Source of the DNA: Acidobacteriaceae bacterium
GTDB lineage: Bacteria > Acidobacteriota > Terriglobia > Terriglobales > Acidobacteriaceae
Direction of reading: 5' to 3'
NCBI GenBank assembly: GCA_030049955.1
Contig: JASIJX010000551.1
Coordinates: 1-12,176, forward strand
Length of the DNA: 12,176 nucleotides
Shown here: in pieces, positions 1-5,607 of the stretch
Layout: the number at the start of each line of letters is the position of its first letter
Numbering within the stretch: the first letter of the stretch is position 1
The notes under the pieces: model-generated
The model's database searches: none
Told to the model about the DNA's origin: nothing
What the model saw: the letters and a program-made list of their open reading frames with translations, nothing else
Translations under genes and position numbers: made by a program

Positions 1-1
1 C

Positions 2-541
<540 letters not shown>

Positions 542-626
542 CAGGGAACAGTGGTCGGTCAGAACACCTGCCTTACACGCAGGGGTTCTAATAAGAGGCA
601 AGGGCAAAACTGATCGCTGATCACCG
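542..626. repeat. Heptad-repeat spacer between tuf and rpmG
   Basis: Directly after the tuf TAG, the sequence reads as 7-bp units: CAGGGAA at 542-548, CAGTGGT at 549-555, and a degenerate third unit at 556-562. At the other end, three units of the opposite orientation (NNNNCTG form) occupy 606-626, for example ATCGCTG at 613-619. The last unit ends at the GGAAGGG ribosome-binding region of rpmG (626-632). The two arrays are therefore inverted relative to each other and flank a 43-bp core that includes a tRNA-Val-like piece. The units are degenerate, so this is a pattern call made by eye. Confidence 0.5.
565..592 (+). pseudogene. tRNA-Val(TAC) anticodon-arm relic
   Basis: Bases 565-583 (CACCTGCCTTACACGCAGG) form a perfect 5-bp anticodon stem (567-571 with 579-583) around a 7-base loop CTTACAC carrying anticodon TAC. 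This is the form seen in many bacterial tRNA-Val genes. Just upstream, 549-564 loosely resembles a D-arm, and GGTTCTAAT at 584-592 resembles a T-loop. There is no variable loop, no T-stem pairing and no acceptor stem, so a working tRNA cannot fold. It is read as a decayed or captured tRNA fragment. Coincidental resemblance is less likely given the exact 19-base arm, but this was not tested by search. Confidence 0.4.
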
Positions 627-640
627 GAAGGGTTTTGGAT

Positions 641-790
641 ATGCGGGAAATTGTGACATTGCAGTGCACCGAGTGTAAGGAGCGGAACTACTCGACGACC
701 AAGAACAAGAAGACGACCACGGGCCGTCTCGAGTTCAAGAAGTTCTGTAACCGCTGCCGGAAGCACACTCCGCACAAAGAATCGAAGTAA
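641..790 (+). CDS. rpmG: 50S ribosomal protein L33
   Basis: L33 is a small zinc-ribbon protein of the large ribosomal subunit. The 49-residue product starts [20 protein letters not shown] and ends KHTPHKESK, the usual length for the family. Two CxxC pairs (Cys9/Cys12 and Cys36/Cys39) make this the zinc-binding form rather than the cysteine-free paralogue. The start ATG is preceded by GGAAGGG at 626-632 with about 8 nt spacing. It lies 99 bp after tuf and is followed by tRNA-Trp and secE, the conserved neighbourhood of rpmG in many phyla. Residues between the Cys pairs are rich in Lys, Arg and Thr, as expected for an rRNA-binding protein. Confidence 0.96.
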   Translation: MREIVTLQCTECKERNYSTTKNKKTTTGRLEFKKFCNRCRKHTPHKESK

Positions 791-793
791 GGG

Positions 794-880
794 CAGTTTT
801 CAGCCGACAGCTGACAGCAAACAGTTACAAGTAGCACGTTCGCTTCCGATTGTTCGCTGTGGGCTGTTAACTGATCACTG
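794..880. repeat. Paired inverted heptad arrays between rpmG and tRNA-Trp
   Basis: Five consecutive 7-bp units, each starting CAG, run from 794 to 828, beginning 3 nt after the rpmG stop (for example CAGCCGA at 801-807 and CAGCTGA at 808-814). Five units of the complementary type run from 846 to 880, for example TTAACTG at 867-873 and ATCACTG at 874-880. The fifth unit in from the tRNA side is degenerate (CCGATTG). Only 17 bp separate the arrays, and the right array stops 6 nt before the tRNA. CAGTTA (822-827) can pair with TAACTG (868-873). Confidence 0.55.
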
Positions 881-886
881 CTTCAC

Positions 887-962
887 AGGGGCGTAAGCTC
901 AACGGCTAAACTGCCGGTCTCCAAAACCGGACTTGGGGGTTCGAATCCCTCCGCCCCTGCCA
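887..962 (+). tRNA. trnW: tRNA-Trp (anticodon CCA)
   Basis: This is a 76-nt tRNA with encoded CCA. The acceptor stem AGGGGCG (887-893) pairs fully with CGCCCCT (952-958), followed by discriminator G959 and CCA at 960-962. The anticodon stem is 914-918 with 926-930, and the loop holds CCA at 921-923, giving tryptophan identity together with discriminator G. The T-arm is 935-939 paired with 947-951 (one G-T pair) around TTCGAAT. The D-arm is the weak part: 896-899 against 909-912 leaves one C-A mismatch, and the usual A14 is C. Its place between rpmG and secE is the classical position for tRNA-Trp in bacteria. Confidence 0.96.
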
Positions 963-988
963 GTTTGAGCACAGAGATTCGGGATATT

Positions 989-1004
989 GATCGGAGCGCC
1001 GATC
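989..1004 (+). other. Small perfect hairpin in the tRNA-Trp to secE leader
   Basis: GATCGG (989-994) and CCGATC (999-1004) form a 6-bp stem closed by the four bases AGCG. It sits 26 nt after the tRNA 3' end and overlaps a short run of NNNNCTG-type heptads (ATCACTG at 1002-1008, GTCTCTG at 1009-1015) that ends just before the secE ribosome-binding site. It could mark the tRNA processing boundary or be a by-product of the repeats. No T-run follows, so it is not called a terminator. Confidence 0.4.
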
Positions 1005-1032
1005 ACTGGTCTCTGAAAGAAGGAATGGAAAC

Positions 1033-1332
1033 ATGGCAACGAGGACAACGACAATGGAACGAAGCGACGAGCGTTCCGCCAAGCGGCAGGAGCCTGGCGC
1101 ATTGCAGGAGTTTTCCGGCAGTGCGATGGGCAAGTGGAGCGAACTCACGCGTTTCTTGAGCGACGTGCGCGCCGAAATGCGCAAGGTGGTGGCGCCGGGG
1201 CGCAAGGAAGTCCAGGTGACTACTGGCGTGGTCATCGTCACGGTGTTCCTCTTCGGTATCTTTTTCCTCCTGACCGACTTTGTGTTTGGCCATGTGGTGA
1301 CCGCTATGCTGAACCGGTTGAGCGGAATGTAA
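1033..1332 (+). CDS. secE: Preprotein translocase subunit SecE
   Basis: SecE clamps SecY in the SecYEG channel of the inner membrane. The 99-residue protein has a hydrophilic N-terminal extension (residues 1-34), then the amphipathic SecE signature FLSDVRAEMRKVVAPGRKEV (41-60), followed by a single membrane segment at about residues 64-86. This is the short, one-helix form of most bacteria, not the three-helix E. coli form. The family's conserved W-P near residue 54 appears as A-P (VVAPGR), a mild deviation. The ATG at 1033 has AGGA at 1021-1024 with 8 nt spacing. nusG begins 28 nt after the stop, consistent with the near-universal secE-nusG pair. Confidence 0.95.
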   Translation: MATRTTTMERSDERSAKRQEPGALQEFSGSAMGKWSELTRFLSDVRAEMRKVVAPGRKEVQVTTGVVIVTVFLFGIFFLLTDFVFGHVVTAMLNRLSGM

Positions 1333-1360
1333 TAGGCCAGAGCGCCGAAGCGAGAACAAA

Positions 1361-1966
1361 ATGGCAGACGAGCTGGAACAACACGCCGAGAACGAAGCAG
1401 CGGCAGCAGAACCGCAGCCGGAGCAGCCCAACGAGCGCTTCAAGTGGTATATCCTGCATGCGTACTCGGGCTTCGAGCGCAAGGTTAAGGAATCGATCGA
1501 AAGCCGCGTGCAGGCCTTTGGGCTCGGCGACCGCGTGGGCCGCGTGATGATTCCCACCGAGCCGGTGACCGAGATTGTCAACGGCAAGAAGCGCACCGTG
1601 GAGCGCGTTTTTTTGCCCGGCTACGTGCTGGTTGAGATGGATCTAGACAATAACCTGTGGCACGTACTCAAAGACACGCCAAAGGTGACGGGATTCCTGG
1701 GAACTGGCGACAAGCCTGTGGCCCTGAGCGAAGAAGAGGTGAGTTCGATCCTCTTCCGCAGCGAAACTTCCAAGGAAAAGCCGCGGCTCAAAATCAAGTT
1801 CGAGAAGAATGAGCAGGTCCGCATTACCGACGGGCCGTTTGCCAACTTCAATGGCGTTGTGGACGAGATCAACGAGGATCGTGAAACTCTGAAGGTAATG
1901 GTGACGATCTTCGGCCGCTCCACACCGGTCGAACTCGAGTTCGGCAAAGTGGAAAAGATTGAGTAA
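1361..1966 (+). CDS. nusG: Transcription termination/antitermination factor NusG
   Basis: NusG binds RNA polymerase through its N-terminal domain and links it to Rho or to the ribosome (S10) through its KOW domain. The 201-residue product has an acidic, low-complexity N-terminal tail (residues 1-26). The NGN domain starts at KWYILHAYSGFERKVKESIE (28-47) and continues through FLPGYVLVEMDL (84-95) and the TGFLGTG block (110-116). A linker follows, then the KOW domain at about 148-200 (VRITDGPFANFNGVVDEI at 153-170, FGRSTPVELEF at 184-194). Length and order of domains are normal. It follows secE directly. A 161-bp spacer to rplK is unusually long for this gene pair and is filled with repeats. 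Confidence 0.97.
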   Translation: MADELEQHAENEAAAAEPQPEQPNERFKWYILHAYSGFERKVKESIESRVQAFGLGDRVGRVMIPTEPVTEIVNGKKRTVERVFLPGYVLVEMDLDNNLWHVLKDTPKVTGFLGTGDKPVALSEEEVSSILFRSETSKEKPRLKIKFEKNEQVRITDGPFANFNGVVDEINEDRETLKVMVTIFGRSTPVELEFGKVEKIE

Positions 1967-1968
1967 GG

Positions 1969-2111
1969 CAGCTTCTAGCTTCTAGCTCCAAGCTTCTAGC
2001 CGGTGAACTCTTCTAGCGGGCATCGGTTGGAGCAAAGCAGATTGTTGCAGCCTCAAAATTTGGAACAGGAACAGACGAGCTAGGCGCTGGCAGCTAGAAG
2101 CTGGCAGCTAG
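1969..2111. repeat. Paired heptad arrays filling the nusG-rplK spacer
   Basis: Five 7-bp units of the form NAGCTTC and close variants run from 1969 to 2003, starting 2 nt after the nusG stop. Five units of the form NAGCTRG run from 2077 to 2111, with CAGCTAG occurring twice (2091-2097 and 2105-2111). The arrays are complementary: CAGCTTCTAGCT (1969-1980) is an exact reverse complement of 2092-2103. The 10-mer AGCTTCTAGC occurs three times on the left (1970, 1977 and 1991). The right array ends 4 nt before the rplK ribosome-binding site GAAGGA (2116-2121), so the leader RNA could fold into a long stem ending close to it. The 73-bp core at 2004-2076 shows no recognised element. Confidence 0.6.
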
Positions 2112-2127
2112 TTCCGAAGGAACAATC

Positions 2128-2565
2128 ATGGCACCTCCGAAGAAAGCTACCGGGTACGTTAAGCTGCAGATCGAGGCCGGCAAGGCCACGCCGGCGCCGC
2201 CGGTCGGCCCTGCGCTGGGCCAGGCGCAGGTCAACATTATGGAGTTCTGCAAGCAGTTCAATGCGCGCACGCAGAACAAGGAGATGGCCGGCCTGATCAT
2301 TCCGGTCGTCATCACCGTCTATGCCGACCGCAGTTTCACCTTTGTCACCAAAACGCCTCCGGCCTCCGTACTACTCAAGAAGGCGGCGGGCATTGCCAAG
2401 GGCTCCGGCACGCCCAATAAGGAAAAGCTGGGCAAGGTGACCGAAAAGCAGGTGCACGAGATCGCTACGCAGAAGATGCCCGACCTGAACGCGGCTTCGG
2501 TAGAAGCGGCGATCAAGAGCATCAAGGGCACGGCCCGCTCTATGGGGATCGAAGTCGTTGCCTAG
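2128..2565 (+). CDS. rplK: 50S ribosomal protein L11
   Basis: L11 forms the GTPase-associated centre of the 50S subunit with 23S rRNA and is needed for stringent-response sensing by RelA. The 145-residue product has the N-terminal domain ([20 protein letters not shown] at 11-30, with the proline-rich hinge) and the C-terminal rRNA-binding domain ([20 protein letters not shown] at 80-99, [12 protein letters not shown] at 133-144). The length is close to the usual 141-145. GAAGGA at 2116-2121 lies 6 nt from the ATG. In most bacteria rplA follows and the two form a unit that L1 autoregulates. Here rplK is followed by a strong hairpin and an unrelated - strand region instead. Confidence 0.97.
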   Translation: MAPPKKATGYVKLQIEAGKATPAPPVGPALGQAQVNIMEFCKQFNARTQNKEMAGLIIPVVITVYADRSFTFVTKTPPASVLLKKAAGIAKGSGTPNKEKLGKVTEKQVHEIATQKMPDLNAASVEAAIKSIKGTARSMGIEVVA

Positions 2566-2591
2566 GCGCGTCACGCAAGCTGACCAAATCA

Positions 2592-2618
2592 GAAGGCCCT
2601 CCTGTCAGGAGGGCCTTC
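2592..2618 (+). terminator. Strong hairpin after rplK, probable terminator
   Basis: The arms at 2592-2603 and 2607-2618 pair perfectly over 12 bp around the three-base loop GTC. The stem begins GAAGGCCC and lies 26 nt after the rplK stop. The downstream bases are GTGCGTTT, a poor T-run, so release may be inefficient or need Rho. Because the stem is symmetrical it could also stop transcription arriving from the - strand genes to the right. It is the only strong candidate end for the tuf-rplK operon in this window. Confidence 0.75.
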
Positions 2619-2673
2619 GTGCGTTTAGGGAGTCTGGGCTGCCGAAATTCAACGAACGCCCACTACGCGCGTC

Positions 2674-2784
2674 CTATTTGGGCGGCGGAGGCGTAAAGAT
2701 CTCGCGCTTGCGGCCGGGCTCCGGCTTCGGCTTGGGTTTAGGAGCTTTCTTGGTTTCCTTGCGGCCTTTGTCCTTGCTTCCCAT
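2674..2784 (-). CDS. Small basic proline-rich protein, function unknown
   Basis: A possible 36-residue product begins MGSKDKGRKETKK, continues into a Lys-Pro run (KAPKPKPKPEPG) and ends in TPPPPK. It has no hydrophobic segment and is strongly basic and probably disordered, as for a nucleic-acid- or envelope-associated small protein. The frame is open further upstream. An alternative ATG at 2796 (adding MLVR) has GGGAG 10 nt before it, while the ATG at 2784 has no clear ribosome-binding site but gives a more protein-like N-terminus. The biased composition could simply reflect GC-rich sequence, so coding status is uncertain. It is on the same strand as, and 127 bp downstream of, the VWFA-like gene. 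Confidence 0.4.
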   Translation of the reverse strand: MGSKDKGRKETKKAPKPKPKPEPGRKREIFTPPPPK

Positions 2785-2821
2785 GCGTACAAGCATGCCA
2801 TAAAAGCTCCCGTCCGCAAAG

Positions 2822-2850
2822 CGTTGTTTCGCAACGTTGCCGCATTGCGG
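2822..2850. other. Tandem small hairpins between two - strand genes
   Basis: CGTTG (2822-2826) pairs with CAACG (2832-2836), and CCGC (2840-2843) pairs with GCGG (2847-2850), giving two adjacent small stems. They lie in the 127-bp gap between the VWFA-like gene and the small basic ORF on the - strand. On the - strand a T6 run (complement of 2868-2873) follows a GC-rich palindromic patch at about 2881-2891, which might weakly terminate the VWFA-like transcript. Neither structure is strong enough to assign a function. Confidence 0.25.
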
Positions 2851-2911
2851 CGGAAGAACCGCTTGCAAAAAACCTGCCATCGCCGGCCGGCTCGTTTGTC
2901 TTGTTCCGTTT

Positions 2912-3868
2912 TTACTGCTCCGCCACGCCCGCAGGATTTACCAGCACCTGCTGCGGAGCATCGATTTTGGCCGAAGGAACGCTTGCCTTCACATCCAGAC
3001 GCGCTACCGTAGGCTTGCCGCCGAACGGCGCAGTAAAGCTCAGCTCGTACTGGTTATCCAAACGTACGCGCACATCGCGCAGAAATGGCTGGAAGCTGAC
3101 TGGATTTCCGAAGCCCTGCCAGTAGCTGTTGCCGCCAGTAGCCTGCGTTACCTCAAGCAGCAGATTCTGTCCGGCATCCTGCGCCCATCCGGAGCGATCG
3201 ATGCCGCCCATATTCTTCCAGTAGAGCGCGTACACAATCAGGCCAGCGCGCACCGAATCTTGAATCGCGGCCTGCACGTAGGGGTCTTCTGGGTCGTAGT
3301 GCAGGTTGTAGTAATCCACGCCGTCTGAAACCATCACCACAGTCCGCCGCGCGCTGCGGTTCTGCGATGGCCAATGCTTGGCCAGATCAGAGAGGCAGAA
3401 ATATGGGCTTGCACCCGATCCTGTCGGACCGCTGGGTATGTGCAGTCCCTGCAGAACCTCCTGGGGATTCGACGACAGCGGCCCGGCCAACTCCGCCCGG
3501 CCTGCGTTCATGTAAGCGAACGCCATCGCCATGTTCGGCGGCATCTCCTCGGCAAACTTTGAAATCTCGCTCAACTGCGTGCCCAGGCTGCTTCGCGCCG
3601 AGGGATCCATCAGGAAGACCAGTTCGATTGGACTGACGGAGCCGCGCAAGGGCGCCCAGCCTGTCACCTGGGAAGATTTCCCATCGACCTTCACTGCGCG
3701 AATGTCCTGCTGCGAAACCTGGATCGTCTGCTCGGCCCCGTGAGAGGGGACAACCGTAACCACGGCCTGCCCCTGTCCCTCGTTTCCGCCTTCATGTCTC
3801 TGCGCGTTGACTGCAGCCGTCCAGCAAAATGCGGTGGCTGCAAGAACCACGAGTACCGGCTTTCTCAT
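2912..3868 (-). CDS. Secreted VWFA-like domain protein (acidobacterial type)
   Basis: The 318-residue protein starts with a signal peptide (MRKPVLVVLAATAFCWTAAVNA, shown here as residues 1-22 with likely cleavage after VNA), so it acts outside the cytoplasm. A short beta-rich N-terminal part (about 34-75) precedes a von Willebrand A-like domain at about 80-285. That domain has the strand IELVFLMDPSARSS (81-94) and the later strand TVVMVSDGVDYYN (176-188). The layout resembles the VWFA-related family greatly expanded in Acidobacteria. The first metal-site motif is DPSAR instead of DxSxS, so metal-dependent adhesion may be altered, although the later Asp in SDG is kept. The ATG is supported by GGGAG 8 nt upstream. 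Ligand and role are unknown. It is transcribed divergently from the fumarase gene across a 178-bp spacer where no convincing promoter was seen. Confidence 0.85.
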   Translation of the reverse strand: MRKPVLVVLAATAFCWTAAVNAQRHEGGNEGQGQAVVTVVPSHGAEQTIQVSQQDIRAVKVDGKSSQVTGWAPLRGSVSPIELVFLMDPSARSSLGTQLSEISKFAEEMPPNMAMAFAYMNAGRAELAGPLSSNPQEVLQGLHIPSGPTGSGASPYFCLSDLAKHWPSQNRSARRTVVMVSDGVDYYNLHYDPEDPYVQAAIQDSVRAGLIVYALYWKNMGGIDRSGWAQDAGQNLLLEVTQATGGNSYWQGFGNPVSFQPFLRDVRVRLDNQYELSFTAPFGGKPTVARLDVKASVPSAKIDAPQQVLVNPAGVAEQ

Positions 3869-4046
3869 AGGAAGAGCTCCCTGCGGCGCCCGGAAGGTTC
3901 CCCCGGACGCGCCGCACCTCGTTAGATGCCCTACGGGCAGAATCGTTTACAGCAGGATACTGCGCGCAACCGCGGCCTCGTCGGCGAGCTGCTACCGCCA
4001 TAGCACTGCCGTCCATTAACCTAGAACTTCGAGGATACCTTCGCCA

Positions 4047-5576
4047 ATGACCGTCATTCAGCAGGAAGACCTGATCGCCAGTGTCGCCGGTGCGCTACAG
4101 TACATCAGCTATTACCACCCGGTCGACTACATCCGCAGCTTGGCCGAGGCATACGAGCGCGAGGAGTCACCGGCAGCCCGGGACGCCATGGCGCAGATCC
4201 TCGTTAACAGCCGCATGTGCGCCGAAGGGCATCGGCCCATCTGCCAGGACACGGGCATAGTGACGGCGTTCGTAAAGGTGGGCATGGAAGTGCGCTTCGT
4301 CGGACCGAATGGCGGCGGCCCGACACTCGATCTGCAGGGCATGGTCGATGAAGGAACGCGCCGCGCCTATAACGACCCGGATAACAAGCTTCGGGCCTCG
4401 CTGCTGGCAGATCCGGCGGGCGCGCGCAAGAACACAGGCGACAACACACCGGCCTGCGTGAACGTGGAACTGGTGAAGGGAGATAAAGTCGAGATCACGG
4501 TCGCGGCCAAAGGCGGAGGTTCGGAAGCGAAGAGCAAGTTCGTCATGCTCAACCCGTCGGACTCGATTGTCGACTGGGTGGTGAAGACTGTGCCCACTAT
4601 GGGTGCCGGATGGTGCCCGCCGGGAATGCTTGGCATCGGCATCGGCGGCACGGCGGAAAAGGCCATGCAGCTTGCCAAAGAATCGCTGATGGAGCCGATC
4701 AACATCCACGAGCTGCAGGCGCGCGGACCAAAGACCACGGCCGAAAAGCTGCGTCTCGAAATCTTCGATAAGGTCAATAAATTGGGCATCGGCGCCCAGG
4801 GCCTGGGCGGCTTGACCACCGTGCTCGACGTAAAGGTGCTCGATTTTCCCTGTCACGCGGCCAACCTCCCGGTAGCCATGATCCCCAATTGCGCAGCCAC
4901 CCGGCACGCGCACGTGGTGCTCGATGGTTCAGGCCCCGTGTATCTCGATCCGCCTAGCCTGGAGGACTGGCCGGAGCTGACCTATGACGTCTCCGGTGCG
5001 CGGCGCGTCAACCTCGACACCGTGACCCGCGCGGAAGCCGCCTCATGGAAGCCGGGTGAAGTGCTGCTCTTGAACGGCAAACTGCTCACCGGCCGCGACG
5101 CAGCCCACAAGCGGCTTACCGACATGCTCAACCGTGGCGAGAAACTCCCCGTCGCCTTCAAGGACCGGTTTATTTACTACGTCGGTCCTGTCGATCCTGT
5201 GCGCGAAGAGGTGGTCGGCCCTGCCGGGCCCACGACAGCCACCCGCATGGACAAATTCACGCGACAGATGCTGGCCGAAACTGGCCTGCTGGGCATGGTC
5301 GGCAAAGCTGAACGCGGACCGGCCGCTATCGAGGCTATTCGCGAGTTTGGAGCCGTGTACCTGATGGCCGTAGGCGGCGCTGCATATCTCGTCGCCAAAG
5401 CCATCAAGGGATCTCGGCTGCTCGCATTCGGCGATCTCGGCATGGAGGCCATCTACGAATTCGACGTCGAAGATATGCCTGTGACCGTGGCCGTCGATGC
5501 CAAGGGAACCAGCGTACATCAGACCGGGCCGGCAGAGTGGCAGCAGCGCATTGCAGGAGTTCCGATTCTGCAATAA
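4047..5576 (+). CDS. fumA: Class I iron-sulfur fumarate hydratase, single chain
   Basis: It interconverts fumarate and malate in the citric acid cycle using an oxygen-sensitive [4Fe-4S] cluster. The 509-residue product contains both fumarase domains in one chain. The N-terminal domain (about 10-285) carries three cysteines placed as cluster ligands: Cys66 in ICQDTG, Cys190 in GWCPPG, and Cys282 in PNCAATRH. Asp68 in CQDTG matches the catalytic acid/base position known for the family. The C-terminal domain (about 290-509) shows GRDAAHKR (349-356) and the substrate-binding loop GPTTATRMDKF (394-404). A tartrate dehydratase would normally be two shorter chains, so fumarase is preferred. GAGGA at 4031-4035 is 11 nt from the ATG, a loose but acceptable spacing. 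A dehydratase gene follows 31 bp downstream and may share the transcript. Confidence 0.93.
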   Translation: MTVIQQEDLIASVAGALQYISYYHPVDYIRSLAEAYEREESPAARDAMAQILVNSRMCAEGHRPICQDTGIVTAFVKVGMEVRFVGPNGGGPTLDLQGMVDEGTRRAYNDPDNKLRASLLADPAGARKNTGDNTPACVNVELVKGDKVEITVAAKGGGSEAKSKFVMLNPSDSIVDWVVKTVPTMGAGWCPPGMLGIGIGGTAEKAMQLAKESLMEPINIHELQARGPKTTAEKLRLEIFDKVNKLGIGAQGLGGLTTVLDVKVLDFPCHAANLPVAMIPNCAATRHAHVVLDGSGPVYLDPPSLEDWPELTYDVSGARRVNLDTVTRAEAASWKPGEVLLLNGKLLTGRDAAHKRLTDMLNRGEKLPVAFKDRFIYYVGPVDPVREEVVGPAGPTTATRMDKFTRQMLAETGLLGMVGKAERGPAAIEAIREFGAVYLMAVGGAAYLVAKAIKGSRLLAFGDLGMEAIYEFDVEDMPVTVAVDAKGTSVHQTGPAEWQQRIAGVPILQ

Positions 5577-5607
5577 GCGCAATCGAAAGAAAACGGGGTG
5601 GACGGCG

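Noticed and set aside
1003..1596. - strand frame across secE and nusG
   Set aside because: Antisense to two universally conserved genes, with low-complexity composition and no ribosome-binding context.
542..2111. CRISPR array interpretation of the short repeats
   Set aside because: Units are 7 bp, contiguous and degenerate, without spacers, and no cas gene is present.
3869..4046. Divergent promoters between the VWFA-like gene and fumarase
   Set aside because: No pair of -35/-10 boxes with acceptable spacing was found by eye on either strand; promoters must exist, but I cannot place them.
4167..4913. Long open frame on the - strand opposite the fumarase gene
   Set aside because: It is antisense to a clearly conserved enzyme. 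The product is rich in His, Arg and Ala with no motif, as expected for a GC-rich shadow frame.
5497..5607. Earlier start for the dehydratase overlapping the fumarase 3' end
   Set aside because: The extra 37 residues overlap conserved fumarase codons and do not resemble the family N-terminus; the ATG at 5608 fits.
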